Shown: positions 1 through 7,473 of the stretch, one piece after another | How positions within the stretch are numbered: position 1 is the stretch's first letter | How the letters are laid out: each line of letters begins with the position of its first letter | Assembly: GCA_044226845.1 (NCBI GenBank) | Contig: JBGAGG010000002.1 | Span: 1 to 64,000, forward strand | Origin: JAFDZO01 sp044226845 | GTDB taxonomy: Bacteria > Bacteroidota > Ignavibacteria > Tepidaquicellales > Tepidaquicellaceae | Reading direction: 5' to 3' | DNA length: 64,000 bases | The notes under the pieces: model-generated | The model's database searches: none | What the model saw: the letters and a program-made list of their open reading frames with translations, nothing else | Told to the model about the DNA's origin: nothing | Program-made: the position numbers and the translations under genes

Positions 1-9
1 TCGACTATA

Positions 10-831
10 ATGGCACTACGTAAATTAAAACCGACAACACCGGCGACGAGATACTACAGTATTTCATCATTTGACGAAATCACGAAATCAACTCCTGAGA
101 AGTCACTTTTAGCTCCTTTGAAAAAATCGGGCGGAAGAAACAATTTAGGACGCGTTACTTCAAGATTCAGAGGCGGCGGTCACAAAAGAATGTACCGTAT
201 CATCGATTTCAAGAGAAACGTTGAAGGAACATCAGAAGTTATGTCTATCGAATACGATCCGAACAGAACAGCTAGAATAGCATTAATAAAGAACGAAGAC
301 GGCTCAAAATGTTATATAATTTCACCTGACGGCTTAAAAGTCGGTGATAAATTAGAGTGTTCAGCCGATGCTGACCCTAAAATGGGCAATACAATGCCTG
401 TTGTTTCAATTCCATTAGGCTCATTCATCCACAACATCGAGTTAAAACCCGGAAAAGGCGCGCAAATCGCAAGAAGCGCAGGAACTTCCGGTCAAATCAT
501 AGCAAAAGACGAAGCATATACACAAGTAAAGATGCCATCAGGCGAAGTAAGATTAATAAAGAACGAATGTAAAGCCACTATCGGCACTGTAAGCAATCCC
601 GAGCATTTCAATATCAGCTGGGGTAAAGCGGGCAGAAGCAGATGGAAAGGCAGAAGACCACACGTAAGAGGTGTTGCAATGAATCCGGTAGATCACCCGA
701 TGGGCGGCGGTGAAGGTAAAACTTCGGGCGGCGGACATCCGGTATCTCCGTGGGGATTACCTGCAAAGGGTTATAAAACAAGAAAGAAGAAGAATCCTTC
801 TAATAAATTCATCATTAAGAAGAGAAAGTAA
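10..831 (+). CDS. rplB: 50S ribosomal protein L2
   Basis: Core large-subunit rRNA-binding protein needed for subunit association and the peptidyl-transferase region. The 273 residues match the usual family length. The conserved C-terminal part 'NPVDHPMGGGEG' contains the histidine typical of L2, and the tail is rich in Lys/Arg. It opens the window and is followed by rpsS after 19 bases, the S10-operon order; rplW and earlier genes presumably lie just upstream of the window. The ATG at 10 begins the conserved N-terminus, so the gene appears complete. Confidence 0.98.
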   Translation: MALRKLKPTTPATRYYSISSFDEITKSTPEKSLLAPLKKSGGRNNLGRVTSRFRGGGHKRMYRIIDFKRNVEGTSEVMSIEYDPNRTARIALIKNEDGSKCYIISPDGLKVGDKLECSADADPKMGNTMPVVSIPLGSFIHNIELKPGKGAQIARSAGTSGQIIAKDEAYTQVKMPSGEVRLIKNECKATIGTVSNPEHFNISWGKAGRSRWKGRRPHVRGVAMNPVDHPMGGGEGKTSGGGHPVSPWGLPAKGYKTRKKKNPSNKFIIKKRK

Positions 832-850
832 TTTTATAATTTTTTAGATA

Positions 851-1135
851 ATGTCAAGATCACTCAAAAAAGGACCGTTTATTGATTTTAATCTCGCTGA
901 TAAAGTTGAGAAATTGAATCAAGGCAATCAGAAGAAAGTATTAAAAACCTGGGCAAGGTCATGCACAATCTCGCCGGATTTCGTAGGTCATACTTTCGCA
1001 GTGCATAACGGAAATAAGTTCATTCCTGTATATGTAACAGAAAACATGGTAGGTCACAAGCTTGGAGAATTCTCTCATACGAGAACATTCAGAGCGCACT
1101 CAGGCCAGAAAAAAGACGAAAAGGGAGGCAGATAA
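851..1135 (+). CDS. rpsS: 30S ribosomal protein S19
   Basis: Small-subunit head protein that forms a complex with S13 near the tRNA binding sites. At 94 residues it has the standard length. The N-terminus 'MSRSLKKGPFID' and the later 'MVGHKLGEFSHTRTF' segment are hallmark S19 sequences. It sits between rplB and rplV in the conserved S10 operon, with four bases to rplV, so it is certainly co-transcribed. Nothing unusual is visible. Confidence 0.98.
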   Translation: MSRSLKKGPFIDFNLADKVEKLNQGNQKKVLKTWARSCTISPDFVGHTFAVHNGNKFIPVYVTENMVGHKLGEFSHTRTFRAHSGQKKDEKGGR

Positions 1136-1139
1136 AATA

Positions 1140-1487
1140 ATGGAAGCAAGAGCAATTAAAAGATATATCGGCTCATCACCGAGAAAAATGAGGTTAGTTG
1201 TTGATTTAGTAAGAGGCAAAAATGTTGAAGAAGCTAACACAATCTTAAAATTTTCCACAAAGCACGCTGCAGTAGTAGTTAACGCTACATTGAACTCAGC
1301 TTACTCCAATTTAGTAAATAAAATGGATACGGGAAGATTAAGCAAGAATGAAGTTATAGTGAAGGAAGCGTTTGTGAACGAAGGACCGAGAATGAAAAGA
1401 GTTTTACCTGCTCCTCAGGGAAGAGCATACAGAATCCAAAAAAGATCTGCTCATCTCACATTAGTAGTTGAAGAAGTTACAAAATAA
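1140..1487 (+). CDS. rplV: 50S ribosomal protein L22
   Basis: Lines the peptide exit tunnel and binds several 23S rRNA domains. The ATG at 1140 is chosen because it begins the conserved 'MEARAIKRYIGSSPRKMRLV' N-terminus. A longer in-frame reading from 1062 would overlap rpsS by 74 bases and add 26 non-conserved residues. The resulting 115 residues match the family. The C-terminal region 'GRAYRIQKRSAHLTLVV' is the typical L22 beta-hairpin end. An unusually long gap for this operon (165 bases) follows before rpsC. Confidence 0.97.
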   Translation: MEARAIKRYIGSSPRKMRLVVDLVRGKNVEEANTILKFSTKHAAVVVNATLNSAYSNLVNKMDTGRLSKNEVIVKEAFVNEGPRMKRVLPAPQGRAYRIQKRSAHLTLVVEEVTK

Positions 1488-1609
1488 CCATTAATGTTAA
1501 TTGGACCGTCTCATCCGCGTTCACAGTGACATTAAAAATAATTACAGAGAAAGTTTTTAAATAAGTTGTAAAGAAGTAAAATTGCGCAGTCAGTATATGA
1601 GGATGCGTA

Positions 1610-1615
1610 TATAAT
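1610..1615 (+). promoter_or_regulatory. possible internal -10 element upstream of rpsC
   Basis: The 165-base gap 1488-1652 has no gene. A perfect TATAAT lies at 1610-1615, 38 bases before the rpsC start. Seventeen bases further upstream is CAGTCA (1587-1592), a weak 3/6 match to a -35 box. It could be an internal promoter for rpsC and the genes after it, or a chance AT-rich match. No terminator-like hairpin is evident in the gap. Confidence 0.35.
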
Positions 1616-1652
1616 TTTAGTTATTTTAAAAAATTAATTTTTAGGAGTAAAT

Positions 1653-2297
1653 TTGGGTCAGAAGACACACCCTGTTGGTTTTAGGCTTGGAGTTATCAAT
1701 ACCTGGGATTCAAACTGGTATGATGAAAAAGGCACATTTGCTGCCAAGTTGAAAGAAGATTCTGTTATCAGAAACTATCTTAAGAAGAGACTTGAAAAGG
1801 CCGGAATAGCCAATATAATGATTGAGAGAACCCTGAAAAAAATAACTCTTAACATCCACACATCACGTCCGGGATTCGTTATCGGCAAAAGCGGTAAAGA
1901 AATAACCCAGCTTGAGAGTGAAGTTAAGAAAGTTACCAACAAAGAGGTTAAGATTAACGTTGTTGAAATTAAGAAGCCTGAGCTTAGCGCAGTGCTTGTT
2001 GCAGAAAACATTGCACAGCAGTTAGCTAACAGAGTTTCTTTCAGAAGAGCTATGAAAGGCGCAATCACTTCTACTATGAGAATGGGCGCTGAAGGTATAA
2101 AAGTTATGTGCGGCGGACGTTTAGGCGGCGCTGAAATCGCAAGAAGCGAGCAGTACAAAGAGGGCAGAATTCCTCTTCAGACTCTCAGAGCTGATATTGA
2201 TTACGCTTCGGTGACTTCACATACAATTTACGGTGCTATCGGTGTGAAAGTATGGATTTGCAAAGGCGAGAAGCTTACAAAGAACCAACAGATCTAA
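1653..2297 (+). CDS. rpsC: 30S ribosomal protein S3
   Basis: Small-subunit protein at the mRNA entry channel with helicase-like function. The KH type-2 GxxG loop is visible as 'VIGKSGKEI' near residues 76-84, and the C-terminal S3 domain carries 'GRLGGAEIARSEQYKEGRIP'. The 214 residues are normal. The start is TTG at 1653, giving the invariant 'MGQKTHPVGFRLG'; an AGGAG Shine-Dalgarno at 1643-1647 fixes it. It stands after a 165-base gap from rplV that may hold a promoter. Confidence 0.97.
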   Translation: MGQKTHPVGFRLGVINTWDSNWYDEKGTFAAKLKEDSVIRNYLKKRLEKAGIANIMIERTLKKITLNIHTSRPGFVIGKSGKEITQLESEVKKVTNKEVKINVVEIKKPELSAVLVAENIAQQLANRVSFRRAMKGAITSTMRMGAEGIKVMCGGRLGGAEIARSEQYKEGRIPLQTLRADIDYASVTSHTIYGAIGVKVWICKGEKLTKNQQI

Positions 2298-2357
2298 TTT
2301 TTACTTTATACAACAACAATAGAATAATTACAATATAACACACAGGAGATTTTTTAT

Positions 2358-2768
2358 ATGTTAATGCCAAAAAGAGTTAAGTTTAGAAAAGCGCACAGAG
2401 GGAACAGACGCGGTATGGCAGGCAGAGGCAATCAGGTTGCATTTGGCGAATTCGGTTTGAAGAGCATGGAAGCGATCTGGATTACTGACAGACAGATAGA
2501 AGCAGCGAGAATTGCAATGACAAGACACATGAAAAGAGACGGAAAAGTATGGATAAGAATATTTCCGGATAAGCCTGTAACAAAGAAACCCGCAGAAACA
2601 CGTATGGGTAAGGGTAAAGGCGCTCCTGAATTTTGGGTAGCAGTAGTTCAGCCCGGTAAGATAATGTTTGAAATCGGTGGCGTATCAAGAGCAATTGCAG
2701 AAGAGGCATTAAGACTTGCAGCTCATAAATTACCGAGCAAAACAAAGTTTGTAGCAAGAATAGACTAA
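2358..2768 (+). CDS. rplP: 50S ribosomal protein L16
   Basis: Organises the aminoacyl-tRNA site of the 50S subunit. The 136 residues open with 'MLMPKRVKFRKAHRG' and include 'GQ/GNQVAFGEFGL'-like and 'RMGKGKGAPEFWVAVV' segments diagnostic of L16. An AGGAG element at 2344-2348 lies just before the ATG. It precedes rpmC in canonical order. No anomalies. Confidence 0.97.
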   Translation: MLMPKRVKFRKAHRGNRRGMAGRGNQVAFGEFGLKSMEAIWITDRQIEAARIAMTRHMKRDGKVWIRIFPDKPVTKKPAETRMGKGKGAPEFWVAVVQPGKIMFEIGGVSRAIAEEALRLAAHKLPSKTKFVARID

Positions 2769-2799
2769 AGATTACAAGAAAGTTTAATAAATAATCACA

Positions 2800-3012
2800 A
2801 TGAAAACATTTCAGTTAAGAGAATTATCGGATAAGGATTTACAGATTACTTTGAAAGATAATGTAGATGCGCTTGAGAATTACAGATTCCAGCATGCAAC
2901 AGGACAGCTTGAAAATTACAAGGCAGTAGCTAACGCAAAGAAAACTATCGCCAAAGTAAAAACTCTTTTAAGAGAGAAAGAATTAAACATTAACAACAAA
3001 AAGAAGAAATAA
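2800..3012 (+). CDS. rpmC: 50S ribosomal protein L29
   Basis: Small two-helix protein at the peptide tunnel exit, a docking site for nascent-chain factors. The 70 residues start 'MKTFQLRELSDKDL', and the central 'NYRFQHATGQLEN' corresponds to the conserved L29 helix pair. The C-terminus is Lys/Asn-rich. It ends six bases before rpsQ. Confidence 0.95.
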   Translation: MKTFQLRELSDKDLQITLKDNVDALENYRFQHATGQLENYKAVANAKKTIAKVKTLLREKELNINNKKKK

Positions 3013-3018
3013 TAGAAT

Positions 3019-3315
3019 ATGAGCGAAGAAGTCAAAAACTCAGCTGCGGAAGCATCAACGGAAAAAAGAGGTTCAAGAAAAACGAGAATAGGAAAAGTTA
3101 CCAGCAATAAAGCTGATAAGACTATCACAGTTGCGTTTGAAATTAAAGTGAAGCATCCGATATACAAAAAGTTCTTTAAGAAGACAACAAAGTTTGCTGC
3201 TCATGATGAAAAGAACGAATGCTCAATCGGCGATACAGTGAAAATAATGGAAACCAGACCTTTGAGCAAATCGAAGAGATGGAGACTTGTAGAAATAGTT
3301 GAAAAAGTGAAATAA
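3019..3315 (+). CDS. rpsQ: 30S ribosomal protein S17 with short N-terminal extension
   Basis: Primary rRNA-binding OB-fold protein of the small subunit. The conserved core begins at 'RKTRIGKVTSNKADKTITV' (about residue 20) and continues to 'ETRPLSKSKRWRLVEIVE'. The total of 98 residues is longer than the usual ~85 because of an acidic/Ser/Ala-rich N-terminal extension of about 15 residues. The ATG at 3019 follows rpmC by six bases, so the extension is likely real, though an internal non-ATG start cannot be excluded. Confidence 0.95.
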   Translation: MSEEVKNSAAEASTEKRGSRKTRIGKVTSNKADKTITVAFEIKVKHPIYKKFFKKTTKFAAHDEKNECSIGDTVKIMETRPLSKSKRWRLVEIVEKVK

Positions 3316-3376
3316 GCTTTTACACTGAAAAAATTTAACACGAAAATTTACTACTTAATACCTTAATACTTATACA

Positions 3377-3745
3377 ATGATACAAGAAGAATCAAATTTA
3401 GTTGTTGCCGATAATTCCGGAGCGAAAAGTGTAAGATGCATCAGAGTGCTTGGCGGTTCCGACAGAAGATATGCCGGAGTAGGCGATATAGTCGTTGTAT
3501 CCGTTAAATCAGCTATCCCGGGCGGTACGGTAAAGAAGGGCGAAGTTTCAAGAGCTGTAATAGTAAGAACAGCAAAAGAAACAAGAAGACAAGATGGTTC
3601 ATTCATTAAGTTCGACGAAAACGCAGCAGTGCTTATCAATGCTAACAACGAGCCGAAAGGTACACGTATCTTCGGACCTGTTGCAAGAGAGCTGAGAGAT
3701 AAAGCGTTCATGAAAATTATCTCATTAGCCCCTGAAGTGATTTAA
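3377..3745 (+). CDS. rplN: 50S ribosomal protein L14
   Basis: Forms part of the inter-subunit bridge and binds L19. The 122 residues show the L14 signature 'VADNSGAKSVRCIRVLGG' near the N-terminus and 'NEPKGTRIFGPVARELRDK' near the end. It is 61 bases after rpsQ with no visible terminator and continues the spc-operon order. Confidence 0.98.
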   Translation: MIQEESNLVVADNSGAKSVRCIRVLGGSDRRYAGVGDIVVVSVKSAIPGGTVKKGEVSRAVIVRTAKETRRQDGSFIKFDENAAVLINANNEPKGTRIFGPVARELRDKAFMKIISLAPEVI

Positions 3746-3778
3746 GTAATTCTATTAAAGATTTTAAAACAAAAAATT

Positions 3779-4117
3779 ATGGCTTTCAAGACAAAGTTAA
3801 AGAAAAACGATATGGTAAAGGTTGTTGCCGGCAATGGACGCGGAACTACCGGAAAGATTTTATTTATTAACAGGGAAAAAGGAAGAGTAATTGTTGAAGG
3901 TGTTAATATAATGCATCGTCACACAAAGCCTTCACAAAAGAGCCCTCAAGGCGGAATTGTAAGAAGAGAAGCAGCAATAAACATATCTAATGTAATGTTG
4001 TTAGATAAGTCAGGTGAAACAACAAGAATAGGAACTGAAGTTATTAAAGATGAAAAGACAGGCAAAATAAGAAGAATGAGAAAAAGCGTTAAATCAGGCG
4101 AAATTTTAATTAGTTAA
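3779..4117 (+). CDS. rplX: 50S ribosomal protein L24
   Basis: Assembly initiator protein of the 50S subunit. The KOW motif is visible near the N-terminus ('NDMVKVVAGNGRGTTGKIL'), followed by 'EGVNIMHRHTKPSQ' and 'GGIVRREAAINISNV'. The 112 residues are typical. The ATG at 3779 directly follows an AT-rich spacer. The next gene, rplE, begins four bases after its stop. Confidence 0.97.
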   Translation: MAFKTKLKKNDMVKVVAGNGRGTTGKILFINREKGRVIVEGVNIMHRHTKPSQKSPQGGIVRREAAINISNVMLLDKSGETTRIGTEVIKDEKTGKIRRMRKSVKSGEILIS

Positions 4118-4121
4118 AAAA

Positions 4122-4784
4122 ATGGCAAAGACAAAACAAGATAGAAAAAAAGACGAAGCAGCTCCTAAAAAAGGAAAAGGCGGAGATTCAAGACAGGTTT
4201 CTACCGGTGTTGAAGAAAAAGTGCCTGTAAGATTAAAACAAGTTTATAATGAGAAGGTGATTCCTGAACTTGTAAAGAAATTCGGTTACAAGAATAAAAT
4301 GCAGGCTCCGAGATTAGAAAAGATCTCTTTGAATATGGGTGTAGGCGAAGCAGTTAACGATTCAAAGTTAATTGATATTGCCGCAAAAGATATGGAAGCA
4401 ATCATCGGTCAAAGACCTTCAATAGTTAAAGCAAGAAAATCTGTTTCGAATTTCAAGCTTAGAGAAGGTATGCCTATCGGTGTAAAAGCTACACTTAGAA
4501 ATGCAAGAATGTATGAATTCTTAGACAGGTTCATTAACATCTCTGTTCCCAGAATAAGAGACTTCAAAGGACTAGGAGATAAAAGCTTTGACGGAAGAGG
4601 AAACTACACATTAGGTATTAAAGAACAGGTTATTTTCCCTGAGATAAATGTTGATAACGTTACAAAAGTATTAGGTATGGACCTTACATTTGTAACAACA
4701 GCAAAGACAGATGAAGAGGCATTGGAATTATTAAAACAACTTGGAATGCCGTTTGTAAAAAGAGACGCTCCGGCTAACCAATAA
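4122..4784 (+). CDS. rplE: 50S ribosomal protein L5 with Lys-rich N-terminal extension
   Basis: Binds 5S rRNA and contacts the P-site tRNA. The conserved body starts near residue 38 ('LKQVYNEKVIPELVKKFGYKN') and includes 'KISLNMGVGEA', 'RKSVSNFKLREGMPIG' and 'DVTFVTTAKTDEEA'-like sequence. At 220 residues it is about 40 longer than the usual ~180. The extra N-terminus is charged and low-complexity (KKDEAAPKKGKGG). No in-frame ATG lies between residue 1 and the conserved core; a GTG at the 'VPVRL' position is the only plausible later start, and it lacks a clear ribosome binding site. Confidence 0.96.
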   Translation: MAKTKQDRKKDEAAPKKGKGGDSRQVSTGVEEKVPVRLKQVYNEKVIPELVKKFGYKNKMQAPRLEKISLNMGVGEAVNDSKLIDIAAKDMEAIIGQRPSIVKARKSVSNFKLREGMPIGVKATLRNARMYEFLDRFINISVPRIRDFKGLGDKSFDGRGNYTLGIKEQVIFPEINVDNVTKVLGMDLTFVTTAKTDEEALELLKQLGMPFVKRDAPANQ

Positions 4785-4815
4785 AATAAAAAATAAAGTT
4801 TAATAATATTTTTTT

Positions 4816-5085
4816 ATGGCAAGAAAAGCATTAATTGCAAAACAAAACAGAAGACTAGAGATCGTTGCGAAATACGCAGCTAAGAGAAAAGAGCTTAAGG
4901 ACAAAGGTGATTATGCAGCTTTAGCAAAACTGCCGAGAGACAGCAGCGCAACAAGACTTCATAGCAGATGCAACGTTACAGGAAGAAGCAGAGCTTACTA
5001 CAGAAAGTTCGGCGTTTCCAGATTAGTATTAAGAGAGCTGGCTCTTCAAGGGAAGATTCCCGGAGTAACAAAAGCAAGCTGGTAG
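4816..5085 (+). CDS. rpsN: 30S ribosomal protein S14 (zinc-free type)
   Basis: Small-subunit head protein. The 89-residue length and the absence of paired CxxC motifs identify the zinc-independent (C-) form; only one Cys is present, in 'RCNVTGRSRAYYRKFG'. The C-terminus 'LALQGKIPGVTKASW' is characteristic. It lies between rplE and rpsH in canonical order. Other zinc-capable ribosomal proteins in this cluster (S4, L36) retain their cysteines. Confidence 0.97.
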   Translation: MARKALIAKQNRRLEIVAKYAAKRKELKDKGDYAALAKLPRDSSATRLHSRCNVTGRSRAYYRKFGVSRLVLRELALQGKIPGVTKASW

Positions 5086-5133
5086 TTTATTATATTTTAA
5101 AAATTTTTCGTAAGGTATACAGGAGATATTAAT

Positions 5134-5532
5134 ATGTCAATGTCTGACCCAATCGCAGACTATCTAACAAGAGTAAGAAACGCGATAAAAGCAAGAAAAA
5201 GAACCGTGGATATCCCGGCTTCAAAATTCAAGAAAGCAATTTCTGATATTTTGAAAAATTCTTACTTGATAACAGATTACAATGAAGGCGCATCTGAAGC
5301 AAACCGCAGCGTGCTTACCATTCAGCTGAAATATGCTGACGGTGAAAGCGTTATACAAGGCTTGAAAAGAATTTCAAAGCCCGGCATCAGAAAATATGTT
5401 GACGCTGAAAATCTGCCTAGAGTGAGAAATGGCCTTGGTATTGCCATTATTTCAACTTCGAAAGGATTGATGACTGATAAGAAGGCAAGAGAATTGAAAG
5501 TCGGCGGCGAAGTTGTTTGCGAAGTCTGGTAA
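5134..5532 (+). CDS. rpsH: 30S ribosomal protein S8
   Basis: Central-domain assembly protein and, in other bacteria, the spc-operon translational repressor. The 132 residues begin 'MSMSDPIADYLTRVRNA' and end with 'RELKVGGEVVCEVW', both S8 hallmarks. A CAGGAG element lies 11-16 bases before the ATG at 5134. Nothing in the window directly shows an S8 autoregulatory RNA site, although the gene order would allow it. Confidence 0.97.
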   Translation: MSMSDPIADYLTRVRNAIKARKRTVDIPASKFKKAISDILKNSYLITDYNEGASEANRSVLTIQLKYADGESVIQGLKRISKPGIRKYVDAENLPRVRNGLGIAIISTSKGLMTDKKARELKVGGEVVCEVW

Positions 5533-5563
5533 TAATATTTAAAGTTTAAAAAGAAAATTTTTT

Positions 5564-6103
5564 ATGAGCAGAATAGGTAAAAAACCGGTAACAATCTTAA
5601 ATGGTGTTAAGATTAATCATACCGATAATAAATTGGAAGTTTCCGGACCAAAAGGAAACCTTTCAATGGAAATGGATAGCAATATTTCCGTTGCAATAGA
5701 AAACAACGAAGTAACATTCACAAGAAAAGACAACGTTGGAAGAAACAGAGCTCTTCATGGATTATACAGAGCTTTGATGCAGAATATGGTAACAGGCGTA
5801 ACTGAAGGCTTCAACAGAAAGCTCGACTTAGTAGGTATCGGTTACAGAGCTGAATTAAAAGGAGAAACACTGGTAATGATGCTCGGATATTCACATCCGA
5901 TAGTATTCAATGCGCCTCCCGGAGTAAAAATAGAGCTTCCTACACCTACATCAGTAGTAATATCAGGTGTTGATAAGCAAATGGTAGGACAAGTTGCAGC
6001 GAAGATAAGATCATTCAGAGAGCCGGAGCCTTATAAAGGAAAAGGAATAAAGTACAGCGACGAAGTTGTAAGAAGAAAAGCAGGAAAAACTGCATCTAAA
6101 TAA
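5564..6103 (+). CDS. rplF: 50S ribosomal protein L6
   Basis: Two-domain protein near the sarcin-ricin loop, important for factor-dependent GTPase activity. The 179 residues start 'MSRIGKKPVTILNGVKI' and contain 'RALHGLYRALMQNMVTGVTEGF' (split here by reading) and the C-terminal signature 'PYKGKGIKYSDEVVRRKAGK'. Standard length and position between rpsH and rplR. Confidence 0.98.
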   Translation: MSRIGKKPVTILNGVKINHTDNKLEVSGPKGNLSMEMDSNISVAIENNEVTFTRKDNVGRNRALHGLYRALMQNMVTGVTEGFNRKLDLVGIGYRAELKGETLVMMLGYSHPIVFNAPPGVKIELPTPTSVVISGVDKQMVGQVAAKIRSFREPEPYKGKGIKYSDEVVRRKAGKTASK

Positions 6104-6133
6104 TTAAAATTTTAGAGTTAATAACTAATATAT

Positions 6134-6505
6134 ATGAACAGTTTAGTAGCAGCAAAAAAAAGAAGAGCAAGGGTAAAAGCCCAGATTAGAAAGAAGATTT
6201 CAGGCACTGCCGAGAAACCAAGACTTGTTGTTTACAGAAGCTTAAACGGTATCACCGGTCAGCTTATTGATGACTTAACAGGAAAAACACTTACTTCAGT
6301 ATCATCTACCGCTAAATCATTGGCAGAAAAGTTGAAAGATGTTAAAGGAAAGACAGATAAGAGCAAGGAAGTTGGAAAAGCATTGGCTGAAGTAGCAAAA
6401 GAAAAGAACATTACAAACGTAGTTTTTGATAGAAACGGCTATTTGTATCACGGAAGAGTGAAAGCATTTGCCGATGGAGCCCGCGAAGGGGGTTTAATTT
6501 TTTAA
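6134..6505 (+). CDS. rplR: 50S ribosomal protein L18
   Basis: Binds 5S rRNA together with L5 and L25. The 123 residues show 'RKKISGTAEKPRLVVYRSLN' near the N-terminus and 'VVFDRNGYLYHGRVKAFADG' near the C-terminus, the conserved L18 end. In most bacteria rpsE follows directly; here a tRNA-Gln gene occupies the 163-base space before rpsE. Confidence 0.97.
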   Translation: MNSLVAAKKRRARVKAQIRKKISGTAEKPRLVVYRSLNGITGQLIDDLTGKTLTSVSSTAKSLAEKLKDVKGKTDKSKEVGKALAEVAKEKNITNVVFDRNGYLYHGRVKAFADGAREGGLIF

Positions 6506-6551
6506 TTAATTTTTGTATTTTTAAAGGATTAATCAGAATTAGTCTTTACCC

Positions 6552-6622
6552 TCTCGGGTCGTCTAATGGCAGGACAGCGCCCTTTGGAGGCGTATGTGGA
6601 GGTTCGACTCCTCCCCTGAGAA
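6552..6622 (+). tRNA. tRNA-Gln (anticodon TTG)
   Basis: A full cloverleaf can be drawn. The acceptor arm pairs TCTCGGG (6552-6558) with CCTGAGA (6615-6621), with one G-T pair. The anticodon stem GCGCC/GGCGT encloses the loop CTTTGGA, with anticodon TTG at 6584-6586. The T arm GGAGG-TTCGACT-CCTCC spans 6598-6614. The discriminator is A, and CCA is not encoded. The gene lies between rplR and rpsE in the same orientation, so it must be excised from, or transcribed through, the ribosomal protein message. Confidence 0.93.
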
Positions 6623-6668
6623 CAAACAATTTGTAACAGGAAAAAGAATTTTTAATATTTAATTTTTA

Positions 6669-7184
6669 ATGGCAAAACCTAGAAAACAATACAAAGCAGG
6701 GGAATCCGAACTAAAAGAAAAATTAGTTAATATCGGAAGAGTTGCGAAAGTAGTAAAAGGCGGTAGAAGATTTAGCTTTTCTGCTGTAACAGTAGTTGGT
6801 GACGGTAAAGGCACAGTAGGTATCGGTCTTGGAAAAGCTAACGAAGTAACTGATTCAATAAAGAAGAGTGTAGAAGATGCAAGAAAGAACGTAGTTAACG
6901 TTCCTATCAGCAGAGGCACAATTCCTCATGATATAATCGGAAAATACGGAGCAGCAAAAGTATTGTTGAAACCTGCAGCACCCGGTACAGGAATTATCGC
7001 CGGCGGTGGTGTAAGAGCAGTATTGGAATCAGCAGGAATACAGGACGTTCTGACAAAGCTTCAAGGCTCATCAAATCCTCATAACGTAGTAAAAGCTACT
7101 ATGAATGCGCTCATTTCATTGAAAGATGCAAAGGCAGTTGCAAACTTAAGAGGTATTACATTAAGCGAACTTTTTGCTAACTAA
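6669..7184 (+). CDS. rpsE: 30S ribosomal protein S5
   Basis: Small-subunit protein at the mRNA entry site, important for decoding fidelity. The double-stranded RNA-binding-like N-terminal domain ('KLVNIGRVAKVVKGGRRFSF') and the 'VGDGKGTVGIGLGKANEV' loop are clear, followed by the C-terminal domain with 'GTGIIAGGGVRAVLESAGI'. The 171 residues are normal. It follows the tRNA-Gln by 46 bases. Confidence 0.98.
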   Translation: MAKPRKQYKAGESELKEKLVNIGRVAKVVKGGRRFSFSAVTVVGDGKGTVGIGLGKANEVTDSIKKSVEDARKNVVNVPISRGTIPHDIIGKYGAAKVLLKPAAPGTGIIAGGGVRAVLESAGIQDVLTKLQGSSNPHNVVKATMNALISLKDAKAVANLRGITLSELFAN

Positions 7185-7203
7185 AACGTAAAAATACACA
7201 GAG

Positions 7204-7386
7204 ATGTCGACATTAAAAATAACACAGATAAAAAGCACGATAGACAGAATAGAGAACCAGAAGAGAACTATGGAAGCATTAGGCTTGGGAAAAATAAACA
7301 GAACAGTAATTAAAAATGACACTCCGCAAATAAGAGGTATGCTTACAAAAGTAAACCATCTTGTTAAAGTGGAAGAAGTAAAATAA
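7204..7386 (+). CDS. rpmD: 50S ribosomal protein L30
   Basis: Small L30p/L7e-fold protein of the 50S subunit. The 60 residues include 'LKITQIKSTIDR' and 'LGLGKINRTVIKNDTPQIRGML', matching the family's two conserved blocks. Usually rplO follows immediately, but here an outer-membrane-protein gene with its own leader and terminator is inserted. Confidence 0.96.
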   Translation: MSTLKITQIKSTIDRIENQKRTMEALGLGKINRTVIKNDTPQIRGMLTKVNHLVKVEEVK

Positions 7387-7404
7387 TAAGAGTGTAGTCC
7401 ACTG

Positions 7405-7435
7405 TTGACGGACTATGATGTAGAAACAATGTAAT
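7405..7435 (+). promoter_or_regulatory. candidate promoter for the inserted OMP gene
   Basis: TTGACG at 7405-7410 and TGTAAT at 7430-7435 (5/6 matches each to -35 and -10) are separated by 19 bases, longer than the ideal 17. The -35 box lies in the loop of a short inverted repeat, TAGTCC (7395-7400) and GGACTA (7410-7415), which could be an operator or an RNA hairpin. This is a sequence-based inference only. Confidence 0.35.
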
Positions 7436-7436
7436 C

Positions 7437-7468
7437 CTCCCAGACATGGGAGTAAAAATCGAAAGGAG
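7437..7468 (+). promoter_or_regulatory. 5' leader hairpin and strong RBS of OMP gene
   Basis: CTCCC (7437-7441) and GGGAG (7448-7452) form a 5-bp hairpin with a 6-base loop. The Shine-Dalgarno AAAGGAG (7462-7468) follows, five bases before the ATG at 7474. Few of the neighbouring ribosomal genes have such a strong site, which suggests high-level translation of the OMP. Confidence 0.5.
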
Positions 7469-7473
7469 AAAAA

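Noticed and set aside
1062..1139. Longer rplV start overlapping rpsS
   Set aside because: The 26 added residues are not conserved and overlap rpsS; the ATG at 1140 starts the conserved L22 sequence.
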